Counted from the stretch's first letter, positions 27,128-37,211 are shown. The stretch is 64,000 nt of DNA from Haemophilus parainfluenzae (GCF_036288925.1 NZ_CP127167.1:744001-808000), one strand, 5' to 3'. A program made the numbers and translations. The notes: generated from the sequence alone by a model not told the origin.

Positions 27128-28300
27128 ATGAATAATTTTTATAATTTTGATGTGATTATTGATCGCCTAAATACGTTTAGTGCTAAATGGAATGTAGATA
27201 ATGATATTATTCCAATGTCTGTTGCGGATATGGATATTCCAGCACCTCAAATAATGATAGATGAATTAGAAAAATTTAATCGTTTAGGAATTTATGGTTA
27301 TACTGAATTACCAGCCGATTATTACAAGATAATCAGTGATTATATTTTCGAACAATATCATTATTCTGTTCTCTCTGAAAAAATTGTATTTTGCCCAAGA
27401 ATAATCCAAGCCATATCTATTTATATACGAGCATTTACAAAAGAAACTGATGGGATATGTATTCTATCACCTTCATATGGTCCAATATTAAACACGATAA
27501 AATTAAATGACAGAAAATTATATCAATGTCCTTTGGTTTATGAGAATAGAAAGTATCGTATTGATTTTAATTTATTAGAGGAATGTTTTGAACATTCTAA
27601 AGTATTTGTTTTAATTTCTCCTCATAACCCAACTGGAACGATTTGGAACAAAGAAGTCCTTATTAAAATTATAAACTTAGCTAAAAAACATAATGTATTT
27701 ATCATTTCCGATGATGTCCACGCAGACTTTACACTAACAAATGACTCCCACTATTTAATATCATCATTAGATGAATGGGTAGCAAATCACTCAATGATCT
27801 GTTTATCCCCAGCAAAAACTTTTAATATTCCTGGATTGGAAATAGCTAACCTAATTATTGAGAATAAAGAAATTCGAGAGAAATTTATAAAAGAAATGAT
27901 GGCATTAGGTATACATAATCCAAATTATTTCTCTATACCAGCTATTATTTCGTTATATAAATATTGTACTGACTGGGTAATCTATCTAAAAGAATACATA
28001 AAGAATAATAAGAAGATAGTAAAAGAATTTTTCAATGAGTATATTCCATTATTAGATATTACCGAAAGTGATGGAACTTATTTACTTTGGATAAACTATA
28101 AAAAGCTAAGTATAAATGAAAATGAATTAGCTTATTGGATTAATAATTTATCAAGAGTAAAAGTATCTTTGGGTAGTGAATTTGGCAAAGAGGGAGACGG
28201 TTTCTTTCGTATGAATGTCGCTATGCCTAGAGAAAAATTATTAGAAGCATTGAATCGAATCAAAAATGGGTTTTGTTTATTAAACAATAGGGAGATTTAA
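27128..28300 (+). CDS. PLP-dependent C-S lyase / aminotransferase of the PatB-MalY family
   Basis: 390 residues, fold-type I PLP enzyme. Family marks: MSVADMDIPAPQIM near the N-terminus, LISPHNPTGTIWNKE, IISDDVHADFTL, and the PLP lysine in SPAKTFNIPGLEIAN (Lys230 from this start). PatB/MalY proteins are cystathionine beta-lyases or related C-S lyases; the true substrate is unknown. The ATG at 27128 has AGGAGG seven bases before it, better than an upstream in-frame option. It ends 1 bp before nhaC, so both are one operon, under a copy of the xylose control region. More AT-rich than its neighbours. Confidence 0.85.
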   Translation: MNNFYNFDVIIDRLNTFSAKWNVDNDIIPMSVADMDIPAPQIMIDELEKFNRLGIYGYTELPADYYKIISDYIFEQYHYSVLSEKIVFCPRIIQAISIYIRAFTKETDGICILSPSYGPILNTIKLNDRKLYQCPLVYENRKYRIDFNLLEECFEHSKVFVLISPHNPTGTIWNKEVLIKIINLAKKHNVFIISDDVHADFTLTNDSHYLISSLDEWVANHSMICLSPAKTFNIPGLEIANLIIENKEIREKFIKEMMALGIHNPNYFSIPAIISLYKYCTDWVIYLKEYIKNNKKIVKEFFNEYIPLLDITESDGTYLLWINYKKLSINENELAYWINNLSRVKVSLGSEFGKEGDGFFRMNVAMPREKLLEALNRIKNGFCLLNNREI

Positions 28301-28301
28301 T

Positions 28302-29708
28302 ATGAAAACCACTCATCGCACAAGAATGCCAACAACATTAGAAGCTTTTTCACCAATCATTGTGATGCTATTACTGTTAGGGCTTGGGTATGCTTTATTT
28401 GATTTGCCAGCTGAGCCATTAATGATTATTTCAACGGTATTTGCTGGTTTTTTAGTTATTAAATTAGGTCATTGCTATTTAGATATTTTAGACGCTATTT
28501 CAGAAAAAATAGCTAAAACAATGCCTGCGCTATTAATTTTAATTACTGTAGGATTATTAATTGGAACTTGGATTAGTGGAGGAACAATTCCTATGATGAT
28601 CTACTACGGACTAAAAGCGATATCACCAGAATATCTTTATGTGACAGCCTTATTCCTTACTGCTATTGTTTCCATTTGTACTGGAACCTCTTGGGGGTCA
28701 GCAGGGACTGTTGGTGTGGCATTTATGGGAGTTGCGATTGGATTAGACGCCAATTTGGCTGCTACGGCAGGTGCTGTGGTGGCTGGTGCGTATTTTGGAG
28801 ATAAATTATCGCCATTATCTGATACAACCAATATTGCATCTGCAGCTGCTGGCGTAGATTTATATGAGCATATCGCTCACTTACTTTATACAACATTACC
28901 ATCCTTTATTCTTTCGGCTACTGTCTATGTGGTATATGGTTTAAACTACGATTTTTCTAATGTGGCGACTCCAGAAAAAGTAAATACAATGATTCATGAG
29001 TTAGAGCAAGTTTATCATTTTAACTTTCTATTACTTATTCCAGTCGCTATTGTATTATGGGGATCTATTACTAAGAAACCGACTATTCCAGTGATGTTAT
29101 TATCAGCATTTATCGCAATTATTAATGCTATCTTAATTCAAAAATTCTCTCTATCTGATGTGATTAATAGCGCAGTTAATGGATTTGATACCTCAATGAT
29201 TCACCATACTTCAGTTAGCTCTGATTTAAGTCGTTTGTTGAATCGTGGTGGAATGAACTCAATGATGGGAACACTATTAATTTGTTTCTGTGCATTGTCA
29301 TTTGCAGGTGTATTACAATTGAGCGGTGCATTAACCGTGATTATTCAAAAATTACTCACCTTTGTTCATTCAACTCTTTCTTTGATTATTACAACGATTC
29401 TTTGCGGTTTAACAATGATTGGGGTTACTTGTAATGGGCAAATTTCTATTCTAATTCCAGGAGAAATGCTTAAAGATGCGTATGTAGAAAAAGGATTACA
29501 TCCAAAAAATCTAAGTCGAACAGCAGAAGATTCCGCAACAATTATTGAACCTATTTTGCCATGGACTGCCGCAGGTGCATATATGGCAGGCACATTAGGT
29601 GTTGCAACATTGTCTTATTTACCTTGGGCAATTTTATGTTGGAGCGGTATTATCTTTGCTATTATTTATGGTGCAAGTGGAATAGGTATTGCGAAGCTAA
29701 AAAAATAA
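28302..29708 (+). CDS. nhaC: NhaC-family Na+/H+ or organic-acid antiporter
   Basis: 468-residue inner-membrane protein with about 11-12 hydrophobic stretches. Typical NhaC marks: GTCWGS-like CTGTSWGSAGTVGVAFMG, AGAYFGDKLSPLSDTTN and EDSATIIEPILPWTAAGAY. NhaC members exchange Na+ for protons, or malate for lactate in MleN. The pairing with a C-S lyase in front leaves the substrate open. Translationally close to the lyase (GGAG 8 bases before the ATG). Confidence 0.88.
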   Translation: MKTTHRTRMPTTLEAFSPIIVMLLLLGLGYALFDLPAEPLMIISTVFAGFLVIKLGHCYLDILDAISEKIAKTMPALLILITVGLLIGTWISGGTIPMMIYYGLKAISPEYLYVTALFLTAIVSICTGTSWGSAGTVGVAFMGVAIGLDANLAATAGAVVAGAYFGDKLSPLSDTTNIASAAAGVDLYEHIAHLLYTTLPSFILSATVYVVYGLNYDFSNVATPEKVNTMIHELEQVYHFNFLLLIPVAIVLWGSITKKPTIPVMLLSAFIAIINAILIQKFSLSDVINSAVNGFDTSMIHHTSVSSDLSRLLNRGGMNSMMGTLLICFCALSFAGVLQLSGALTVIIQKLLTFVHSTLSLIITTILCGLTMIGVTCNGQISILIPGEMLKDAYVEKGLHPKNLSRTAEDSATIIEPILPWTAAGAYMAGTLGVATLSYLPWAILCWSGIIFAIIYGASGIGIAKLKK

Positions 29709-29724
29709 ATGTGGTATTGGATAT

Positions 29725-29753
29725 AAAAATGGCCAGTTATTCTGGCTATTTTT
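29725..29753 (+). terminator. nhaC terminator
   Basis: AAAAATGGCCAG pairs with CTGGCTATTTTT (one mismatch) around TTATT. Confidence 0.75.
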
Positions 29754-29819
29754 ATCTTGAAGCTAAATATCTTTTCTATTATAACTTAAATAGCAATTTC
29801 CCATAGATAAGGATATAAA

Positions 29820-30983
29820 ATGACGGAACAATACTACAAAATTGCCCTCTTATTTAATGCAAACAAAGTATATGATCGGCAGGTAGTGGAGGGTATTGGA
29901 CAATATATTCAGGCATCGCAATGTATGTGGGATATTTTTGTAGAAGATGAATTTATCTATCATACTGATACCATTAATCAACTTTCTATTGATGGCATTA
30001 TTGCAGACTTTGATGATCCAAAAACTGTTGAATTATTGCAACACACTCTTATTCCTACTATAGCAGTTGGTGGATCTTATAAACAAGCTGATTTTTATCC
30101 GCACTTTCCTTATGTAGCAACAGATAATATGGCATTGGTTGAAATGGCTTTATCTCATTTACAGGAGAAAGGACTGTCACAGTTTGCATTTTATGGTTTG
30201 CAAGTAAATACTCATAAGCATTGGTCTATAGAACGAAGAGATGCTTTTGTAGAGTTGATGGAGAAAAATCATTACCCTATTTACCTATATGAGGGTGTGC
30301 AGGTTCATGCTCAAAATTGGTTGGAAGAGCAACAAAAGCTAATTGTCTGGTTAAAATCTCTTCCTTCTCATACTGGTATTATTGCTGTTACGGATGCGCG
30401 TGCTCGTCATTTATTGCAAGCTTGTGAGTACAGTAAAATTGCTGTACCTGAAGAGCTTTGTGTGGTTGGTATTGATAATGAAGAATTGATCCAATATTTA
30501 TCGCGTGTGTCCCTTTCCTCCGTAGAACAAGGCACGAGAGAGATTGGTTATCAAGCTGCGAAATTATTACACAAATTACTCAATGGTCAAAAAGTTTCAC
30601 ATACCCCTATTTTAATTCCACCGATTACCGTTCACTCTCGAAATTCTACAGATTATCGATCATTAACAGATCCGCTTGTCATTCAAGCAATGCATTATAT
30701 TCGTCATCGTGCCTGTCATCGAATTAAAGTAGAACAAGTTTTAGATCATCTTGAAACCTCACGTTCTAATCTTGAACAACGTTTTAAGAATGAAATGAAT
30801 AAAACAATTCACCAAGTCATTCACGAAGAAAAAATTTCCCGAGCAAAGAATTTATTACAACAAACAGATATTTCTATTCAAGAAATTGCTGAGATTTGCG
30901 GCTATCCATCAATTCAATATTTTTATTCTGTGTTTAAGAAAGAATTTGAAATGACTCCTAAAGAGTTTCGACTAAATTGTTAA
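29820..30983 (+). CDS. xylR: Xylose operon activator
   Basis: 387 residues: N-terminal LacI-like sugar-binding domain (IALLFNANKVYDRQVVEGI, then GIDNEELIQYLSRVSLSSVE) and a C-terminal AraC-type double helix-turn-helix (EISRAKNLLQQ-like KISRAKNLLQQTDISIQEIA, then CGYPSIQYFYSVFKKEF). This domain order is specific to XylR. It binds xylose and activates xylAB and xylFGH, and by inference the duplicated control region before the lyase gene. Confidence 0.95.
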   Translation: MTEQYYKIALLFNANKVYDRQVVEGIGQYIQASQCMWDIFVEDEFIYHTDTINQLSIDGIIADFDDPKTVELLQHTLIPTIAVGGSYKQADFYPHFPYVATDNMALVEMALSHLQEKGLSQFAFYGLQVNTHKHWSIERRDAFVELMEKNHYPIYLYEGVQVHAQNWLEEQQKLIVWLKSLPSHTGIIAVTDARARHLLQACEYSKIAVPEELCVVGIDNEELIQYLSRVSLSSVEQGTREIGYQAAKLLHKLLNGQKVSHTPILIPPITVHSRNSTDYRSLTDPLVIQAMHYIRHRACHRIKVEQVLDHLETSRSNLEQRFKNEMNKTIHQVIHEEKISRAKNLLQQTDISIQEIAEICGYPSIQYFYSVFKKEFEMTPKEFRLNC

Positions 30984-31058
30984 AGGAGCATATTTTTATT
31001 CAACTCTGTGCCATAATAACAAGTATTTTTGACCGCACTTTTATCTGAAAGACAGAAA

Positions 31059-32099
31059 ATGAATATTCTAATTATTGGCCCATCTTGGGTCGGCGATATG
31101 ATGATGTCGCACAGTTTGTATCAACAACTCAAACAGCAATATCCAAATTGCCAAATTGATGTGATGGCACCCAATTGGTGTAAACCGCTTTTAGCCCGTA
31201 TGCCAGAAGTGCGTCATGCTATTGAAATGCCGCTTGGACACGGCAAGTTTGCCTTGTGTGAACGTTATCGTTTAGGTAAGGCATTGCGCAATCAATATGA
31301 TATGGCAATCATATTACCAAACTCCTTGAAGTCAGCTTTTATTCCCGCCTTTGCAAAAATTGCGGTACGTCGAGGCTGGAAAGGGGAGAGCCGTTATTTC
31401 TTGCTTAACGATTTACGCAATCATAAACGGGATTACCCGATGATGGTGCAACGTTATGTCGCGTTGGCCTTTGAGCAAAATGCGGTACCGAAAGCGGCTG
31501 ATATTCCTGTTCTAAAACCTTATTTAACCGTTGATCCCACTCAACAAGCAGAAACCTTAAAAAACTTTGAAAAACAGACCGCACTTTTAGGCGAACGTCC
31601 GATTATTGGTTTTTGTCCTGGAGCTGAATTTGGTCCAGCTAAACGTTGGCCTCACTACCATTATGCGAAATTGGCCGAAATGCTCATTGAAAAAGGCTAT
31701 GCAGTGGAATTGTTTGGTTCACCGAAAGACGTAGAAGCCAGCGAACAAATTCGCAATGCATTGCCTGTTGAACAACAACCATTTTGTTTAAATTTAGCGG
31801 GACAAACTAATCTGAATCAGGCTGTGGATTTAATTGCTCACTGTACAGCAGTAGTGAGCAATGACAGTGGGTTAATGCATATTGCTGCAGCAACGGACCG
31901 TCCATTGGTTGCGCTTTATGGTCCAACGAGCCCAACTTATACACCACCATTATCTGATAAAGCCGTGATTATTCGTTTAATTGAAGGTGGATTGATTAAA
32001 GTCCGTAAAGGCGATAAAGAGGGCGGTTATCATCAAAGCTTGATTGATATTACGCCGGACATAGCATTAGAAAAATTAGAGGCATTATTAGCAAAATGA
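31059..32099 (+). CDS. waaF: ADP-heptose:LPS heptosyltransferase II
   Basis: Glycosyltransferase family 9 enzyme of 346 residues that adds the second heptose to the LPS inner core at the cytoplasmic membrane face. Marks: NILIIGPSWVGDMMMSHSLY at the start, FCPGAEFGPAKRWP, and the nucleotide-sugar site VSNDSGLMHIAAATDRP. The ATG at 31059 matches the family length; a longer in-frame start lies in an uptake signal. It overlaps the next gene by 4 bp (ATGA). Confidence 0.96.
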   Translation: MNILIIGPSWVGDMMMSHSLYQQLKQQYPNCQIDVMAPNWCKPLLARMPEVRHAIEMPLGHGKFALCERYRLGKALRNQYDMAIILPNSLKSAFIPAFAKIAVRRGWKGESRYFLLNDLRNHKRDYPMMVQRYVALAFEQNAVPKAADIPVLKPYLTVDPTQQAETLKNFEKQTALLGERPIIGFCPGAEFGPAKRWPHYHYAKLAEMLIEKGYAVELFGSPKDVEASEQIRNALPVEQQPFCLNLAGQTNLNQAVDLIAHCTAVVSNDSGLMHIAAATDRPLVALYGPTSPTYTPPLSDKAVIIRLIEGGLIKVRKGDKEGGYHQSLIDITPDIALEKLEALLAK

Positions 32100-33001
32100 A
32101 CCCTCTCCGCATACACTTACAATTAATTGGAATGGTGATTTTATGGGGCGCCTCTTGGCCTTGGGGACGAGTGGTTGCCCAAGCCATGCCGACATTTGTG
32201 GCTTCAAGTTTACGATTTTTGTTCGCGATTATTCCATTGTTGATTTGGTTGTATGTGGCTAATCGCTTTATTTATGTGAGAAAGCTTCGTCCTAACCAAT
32301 GGTTTGGATTATTATTAACGGCTTTGCTTGGGATTTTTGGTTATTCGACTTTCTTTATTTGGGGCTTGAAATACGTGCCTGCAGGACAAGGAACGATGGT
32401 GGTTGCTTCGAATCCAGTCTTTACGATGTTTTTTGCTATTTTACTATTTAAAGAAAAATGGAATCGCTGGGTTGTATTAGGCATGATTATTGCAATTAGC
32501 GGTTCCCTATTAGCCATGACAAAAGGGAATCCAACTAATCTCTTACAAAATTTTGGATTCGGTCAAATGTTATTGCTTTGTGCTTTAGTTTGCTGGGTTG
32601 CTTATACTTTGTTGGCGCGTAAGGTATTAATTGGAATAGATTCCCTTACCGCGACCACAATTTCTTCCACTTTTGGTTTCTTCATGCTGACGTTGGCAGC
32701 GTTATGGACGGAAAATGCAGAAGATTGGGCAACCGTACTTCAATTAAATGGACCACAATGGTTTAGTTTACTTGGTCTTGCATTTGGTGCAACGGTATTA
32801 GCCTATGCATGGTATTTTGATGGGGTGAAATACTTAGGGGCAGGCAATGCCTCGGCTTACATTATTCTTGTACCTATTTTAGGCATTTTATTTTCAGCCG
32901 TTTGGTTGAATGAACAAGTGGATTCCTCCTTAATTATTGGCGGTATTTTAGCCGTATCTGGGCTTGGGATTATGCACTGGGGAAGAAGGTTAATTAAATG
33001 A
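32096..33001 (+). CDS. EamA-family drug/metabolite transporter
   Basis: 301 residues with ten predicted membrane segments in two EamA repeats (ILWGASWPWGRVVAQAMPTF; then GATVLAYAWYFDGVKYLGAG). Substrate unknown. It overlaps waaF and waaC by 4 bp on each side, so all three are translationally coupled. A link to LPS precursor or export is possible but only inferred from position. Confidence 0.85.
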   Translation: MNPLRIHLQLIGMVILWGASWPWGRVVAQAMPTFVASSLRFLFAIIPLLIWLYVANRFIYVRKLRPNQWFGLLLTALLGIFGYSTFFIWGLKYVPAGQGTMVVASNPVFTMFFAILLFKEKWNRWVVLGMIIAISGSLLAMTKGNPTNLLQNFGFGQMLLLCALVCWVAYTLLARKVLIGIDSLTATTISSTFGFFMLTLAALWTENAEDWATVLQLNGPQWFSLLGLAFGATVLAYAWYFDGVKYLGAGNASAYIILVPILGILFSAVWLNEQVDSSLIIGGILAVSGLGIMHWGRRLIK

Positions 33002-33951
33002 AAGTATGTGTGATTAAGACTTCCTCTATGGGGGATGTGATTCATACTTTGCCGGCATTGACTGATGCGCAGCATGCTATTTCTAATCTCTCTATTGATT
33101 GGGTGGTGGAGGAGAATTTTGCCGAAATCCCACGTTGGCATCCAGCAGTGAATCAAATCATTCCAATCGCGTTAAGACGTTGGCGAAAATCGCCTTTTTC
33201 AGCTCAAACAAAAAACGAATGGAAATCTTACCGCACGTTATTACAAGCCAATCAATATGATGCCGTGATTGATGCGCAAGGGCTTTTTAAGAGCGCTTTT
33301 TTTGCGACACGCTTAGCTAATGGCGTCAAGCATGGCTATGACCGAAAAAGTATTCGTGAGCCGATAGCTTCCTTGTTTTACGATAAAAAATATGCGATTT
33401 CTTATCAACAACATGCCGTAGAACGTATTCGTCAACTTTTTGCACAAGCCTTATCTTATCCATTACCTAAAGAGAAAGGGGATTATGGCATTGCGCGTCA
33501 TTTTATTTCCGCAGATTCTATCGAACCTTATGTGATCTTTTTTCATTCTACGACTAGAGATGAAAAGCATTGGCCAGAACCTGAATGGCGAAATTTAATC
33601 GAAAAACTGACCGCACTTTCAGTTCAAGTGCGTTTACCTTGGGGAAATGAAAAAGAAAAGGCAAGAGCAGAGCGATTAGCCACAGGTTTATCTCATGTGG
33701 TCGTTTTACCTAGACTTTCATTAAATGAATTAGCTGACCAAATTGCTAATGCGAAAGCGGTGGTATCTGTGGATACAGGGCTTGCTCATTTAACTGCTGC
33801 ATTGGATAAACCGAATATTACGCTTTATGGCGCAACTGATCCGACCTTAATTGGCTGTTATGGTAAAAATCAACATTATTTAACTTCAAACTCAATGGAA
33901 AATATTACTTCAGACCAAGTATTTTCTACTCTTAATTTATTAATTAAATAA
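32998..33951 (+). CDS. waaC: LPS heptosyltransferase I
   Basis: 317 residues, glycosyltransferase family 9. Transfers the first heptose to Kdo2-lipid A. Close to remembered E. coli WaaC throughout: KTSSMGDVIHTLPALTDAQ, WVVEENFAEIPRWHP, FHSTTRDEKHWPEPEWR and SVDTGLAHLTAALDKPNIT. Last gene of the waaF-EamA-waaC operon. No clear terminator follows; the porin promoter region begins directly. Confidence 0.95.
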   Translation: MKVCVIKTSSMGDVIHTLPALTDAQHAISNLSIDWVVEENFAEIPRWHPAVNQIIPIALRRWRKSPFSAQTKNEWKSYRTLLQANQYDAVIDAQGLFKSAFFATRLANGVKHGYDRKSIREPIASLFYDKKYAISYQQHAVERIRQLFAQALSYPLPKEKGDYGIARHFISADSIEPYVIFFHSTTRDEKHWPEPEWRNLIEKLTALSVQVRLPWGNEKEKARAERLATGLSHVVVLPRLSLNELADQIANAKAVVSVDTGLAHLTAALDKPNITLYGATDPTLIGCYGKNQHYLTSNSMENITSDQVFSTLNLLIK

Positions 33952-34095
33952 TTGAATGTGTATTTATCTGGATTAAATTTAGTCAAAATGTTGTTTATTT
34001 TCCGATAGTTGTCTAGATTTAAGGTTGACCTCTGGAGTTGTAGTGTATAAACTGGGAAAAGTTCAAATTTTTTATTAAATCATAAGGAAAGCGTT

Positions 34096-35199
34096 ATGAA
34101 AAAAGCTCTTCTTGCTTTATCTGTCGCAGCATTCGCAACAGGTTCTGCGCAAGCATATAACTTCCATATTGACCAAACGGGAACTGATGTGGACTTTTAT
34201 GGTTCTTTACGTGTTAAATGGGAAAGCACCTCTAACAAAACTAACTATGTAAACGGTGATGTAACTAAAGAGCACATCAATCACGCAGTTGATAACAACG
34301 GCTCACGTTTCGGTTTCAAATTAAAACAAAGCTTAGGTGGAGATTTCTACGCTTTAGGCCGTGCTGAATGGCGTATGCGTGGTGAAGCACCTTCACAACA
34401 TGATTTTGACCATGTTTATACTCACCAACTTTATGCTGGTTTTGGACATAAAAAATTCGGTGAGTTAACTTACGGTAATATGACAACTATTACTGATGAA
34501 GTAAAACAAACTGACTTAGCAAATACTTACAGCTTGTCTGATGGCTTATTAGATAGTTCTGCACGTCGTGTAACTCAATACGTGTACAATGGTAATTATG
34601 GTGATAACAAAGTTAAATTTGGTGCGTACTATGGCGGTTCAAGCAAACGTGACATCAAAAACGTAGATTTAAAAAATAACCGTAAAAACACTTGGGGTAC
34701 AGGTCTTATCTTTGATCATGAAATTGATAGTATCCAAAATGTAACTGTCGCAGCAGGTTTCACTCGTGAAATTTCTGAAAATGCTGACAAAACAGCATAC
34801 TACAGCAATGCTTATGCTTTAGGCTTAGCCTATAACTTTGTTCACACTACTTATGGTTTAGACTTTGCTCACAAAGATACTAAAAATAAAGATGGCGCAG
34901 GTAACAAGGTAAAAAATAATGAAGTAACCGCAGTAATTCGCCAAGGTTTAAATGAAGACTGGAACGTATATGCAATGTATTCTTATAAAACTGAGAAAAC
35001 GTTACCTGTGGGTTCTGCATATTCCAAATCAACAGATCGCCAATTCTTAGTGGGTACTGAATACTATGTGTATAATCAAGGTTCATTAAAAGTTAAACCA
35101 TTTATTGAATGGCAAGCAACTCGTACTAAATACGAAAATGATGCAAAAGATCGTAGCCGTGATTTCAAAACTGTTATCGGTCTACGTGCATACTGGTAA
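34096..35199 (+). CDS. General porin, P2-like outer-membrane protein
   Basis: 367 residues with a signal peptide (MKKALLALSVAAFATGSAQA). A 16-strand porin pattern follows: DVDFYGSLRVKWES, NGSRFGFKLKQSLGGDFYA, FGELTYGNMTTITD and the last strand TVIGLRAYW. It forms water-filled channels in the outer membrane. The sequence resembles H. influenzae P2 (OmpP2), but porin paralogues are common, so no symbol is given. The C-terminal residue is Trp rather than Phe. Own promoter region (33952-34095) with AAGGAAA ribosome site. Confidence 0.88.
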   Translation: MKKALLALSVAAFATGSAQAYNFHIDQTGTDVDFYGSLRVKWESTSNKTNYVNGDVTKEHINHAVDNNGSRFGFKLKQSLGGDFYALGRAEWRMRGEAPSQHDFDHVYTHQLYAGFGHKKFGELTYGNMTTITDEVKQTDLANTYSLSDGLLDSSARRVTQYVYNGNYGDNKVKFGAYYGGSSKRDIKNVDLKNNRKNTWGTGLIFDHEIDSIQNVTVAAGFTREISENADKTAYYSNAYALGLAYNFVHTTYGLDFAHKDTKNKDGAGNKVKNNEVTAVIRQGLNEDWNVYAMYSYKTEKTLPVGSAYSKSTDRQFLVGTEYYVYNQGSLKVKPFIEWQATRTKYENDAKDRSRDFKTVIGLRAYW

Positions 35200-35224
35200 T
35201 TTATCAGTTTAATCTTATAAAACG

Positions 35225-35256
35225 AGCGGATAGTGAAAGCTATCCGCTTTTCTTTT
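35225..35256 (+). terminator. Porin terminator
   Basis: AGCGGATAG (35225-35233) pairs with CTATCCGCT (35240-35248), followed by TTTCTTTTT. Confidence 0.9.
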
Positions 35257-35397
35257 TGGCTTGTAATTTTGATTTTCACCCCCATAATACTGCTCAGGCG
35301 CAAAGTGCGGTAACAAAATGACATCTTTTTTGAATGTTTACGATTTATTCGAAAAATTGACCGCGCTTTTTACTCAAAGAATAAATAGGAACAAATA

Positions 35398-36264
35398 ATG
35401 AATTACACTCAAGACAATGACAAACTTTACCGCTACCTTTTCCAAAACCGTGCCGTGCGTGGTGAATGGGTGCGATTAAATCAAACTTTTACTGATACGT
35501 TGAATACTCATCATTATCCAAAAGCGGTACAAAACTTATTAGGTGAGATGATGGTGGCGACTAATTTATTGACTGCAACATTAAAATTTAACGGTAATAT
35601 TACTGTTCAAATTCAAGGTGATGGTCCATTAAAATTAGCTTTAGTAAATGGTAATGACCAACAACAGATCCGTGCATTAGCACGTGTACAAGGCGATATT
35701 CAAGACGGTATGAGCCTTCATGATATGATCGGCAAAGGCGTATTAGTGATTACGATTGCTCCAACTGAAGGTGAGCGGTATCAAGGCGTTATCGGTTTAG
35801 ATAAACCAACGATTACGGAATGTTTAGAAGACTATTTTGTTCGTTCAGAACAATTACAAACTCAGCTTATTATTCGCACGGGTGAATATGAAGGCAAACC
35901 AGTTGCTGCAGGAATGTTGCTACAGATTATGCCAGATGGCCAAGGTACACCAGAGGATTTTGAGCATTTAACTACGTTAGCTGCAACCGTAAAAGATGAG
36001 GAGTTATTTGGATTACCCGCAGAAGAATTGCTTTATCGCTTATATCACGAAGAAGTGGTGGAAGTTTTTGAACCACAATCAGTTTCTTTCTTCTGTGGTT
36101 GCTCACCTGAGCGTTCAGGGGCAGCATTATTACTGATTCCAGAAGCTGAAATTGAGGAAATCTTAGAAGAGCATAAAGGCAGCATTGATATGCAGTGTGA
36201 ATGTTGTGGCACGCATTACTTCTTCAATAAAGAAGCAATCAATAAACTCAAACAAGCACAATAA
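35398..36264 (+). CDS. hslO: Redox-regulated holdase chaperone Hsp33
   Basis: 288 residues. Under oxidative stress the C-terminal zinc is lost, disulfides form and the protein binds unfolding clients. The four zinc cysteines are visible in FFCGCSPERSG and MQCECCGTHYF near the C-terminus; the N-terminal domain starts LYRYLFQNRAVRGEWVRL. Cytoplasmic. It has its own terminator. An uptake-signal-like ACCGCGCTTTT lies upstream. Confidence 0.97.
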   Translation: MNYTQDNDKLYRYLFQNRAVRGEWVRLNQTFTDTLNTHHYPKAVQNLLGEMMVATNLLTATLKFNGNITVQIQGDGPLKLALVNGNDQQQIRALARVQGDIQDGMSLHDMIGKGVLVITIAPTEGERYQGVIGLDKPTITECLEDYFVRSEQLQTQLIIRTGEYEGKPVAAGMLLQIMPDGQGTPEDFEHLTTLAATVKDEELFGLPAEELLYRLYHEEVVEVFEPQSVSFFCGCSPERSGAALLLIPEAEIEEILEEHKGSIDMQCECCGTHYFFNKEAINKLKQAQ

Positions 36265-36266
36265 GA

Positions 36267-36300
36267 AAAATCCCCGTTCATGATAACGGGCATTTTTTTA
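36267..36300 (+). terminator. hslO terminator
   Basis: CCCCGTT and AACGGGC arms around CATGAT with A-run before and T7 after. Also positioned to end the convergent esterase gene. Confidence 0.8.
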
Positions 36301-36308
36301 TGGATGTT

Positions 36309-37175
36309 TTATTGTTGCACTTGTTCCAAGCAATGTTTGATTGCGTCAGGAATTGAGCCACCGTGGTTTTTATTGGGAATGGAAATAAACGCCACGGAAT
36401 TTCCTTGTTTTTCCAATATTCCCGCCAGTTGATGCGCATTGATTGTTCGCATTTGTTTCCGTTGATTAATACGCTGTAATTGTTCTTCAGTGATATTTGG
36501 ATCTTGTTCAGGGTATTCTTCGTAAGAGCCTAATGTAATTAGAATATGTGATGGTTTTTGGCTAACCCAAGGTTCATTTTGAGGCAAAAATGAGCCATTT
36601 CCCCACCAAAGGGAAGGGCTTGCCAAGGTGTAATGTTGAAATAAATCCGGTTGATGGAAGAGCACATACAATCCAAATAATCCCCCAAAAGAATGACCAA
36701 AGAAATATTGTTTTTCTTTATTTATATTGAAATGCTGCTCAATGTAAGGTTTAACATCTTCTTGAATAAAACGTAAAAAATCGGCAGCTTTCCCTCCTTT
36801 GGCAAATTCAGCACCTTCAGCCGGAAACGTGTAGTCTCTTGTACGTTCCTCAATGGCGTAAGCTTTATCAGATACATAACCGATACCGACAATAAGAGGG
36901 AGAGGTTTGTTAGGATTGACCGCATTCACTGCGATTGGAAATTGAGCGTTACCATCTAGCGTATAAAGTGCGGTCAGTTTTTTCGACGTTTTTGGTGGAA
37001 CTGCAATAAACAAACGGTAATGCTTGCCTTCAAAAGTAAAATCTTTTTCTTGAATTTGATACATTTTTTTCATGCTTTCTTGAATAGGTGGAATTTTAAA
37101 ATCGGGTTCAGCTTGCGTGCTTTGTGTAAACATCAGCAGAAAAAATAAAAAAGGTAAACACAGAAATGAGAACAT
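36309..37175 (-). CDS. Siderophore-type alpha/beta-hydrolase (esterase D / IroE-like)
   Basis: 288 residues with a signal peptide (MFSFLCLPFLFFLLMFTQST, cleavage near QA/EP), so periplasmic. Esterase-D fold: oxyanion region LYTLDGNAQFP, nucleophile elbow GHSFGG (Ser162), substrate site ASPSLWWGN and late His in NKNHGGSIP. IroE/BesA-like members hydrolyse catecholate siderophores. A Fur-like site sits just upstream, and a fec-type iron transporter lies 2 kb away, both consistent with iron use. The substrate is inferred. Confidence 0.8.
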   Translation of the reverse strand: MFSFLCLPFLFFLLMFTQSTQAEPDFKIPPIQESMKKMYQIQEKDFTFEGKHYRLFIAVPPKTSKKLTALYTLDGNAQFPIAVNAVNPNKPLPLIVGIGYVSDKAYAIEERTRDYTFPAEGAEFAKGGKAADFLRFIQEDVKPYIEQHFNINKEKQYFFGHSFGGLFGLYVLFHQPDLFQHYTLASPSLWWGNGSFLPQNEPWVSQKPSHILITLGSYEEYPEQDPNITEEQLQRINQRKQMRTINAHQLAGILEKQGNSVAFISIPNKNHGGSIPDAIKHCLEQVQQ

Positions 37176-37192
37176 GGTTATCTGGTATTAAT

Positions 37193-37211
37193 TTGAGAAT
37201 GGTTATCACTA
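37193..37211 (-). promoter_or_regulatory. Fur box-like site upstream of the esterase gene
   Basis: TTGAGAATGGTTATCACT resembles the strong Fur pattern TGAGAATGATTATCA with one or two differences. It lies about 20-35 bp before the esterase start. Confidence 0.55.
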
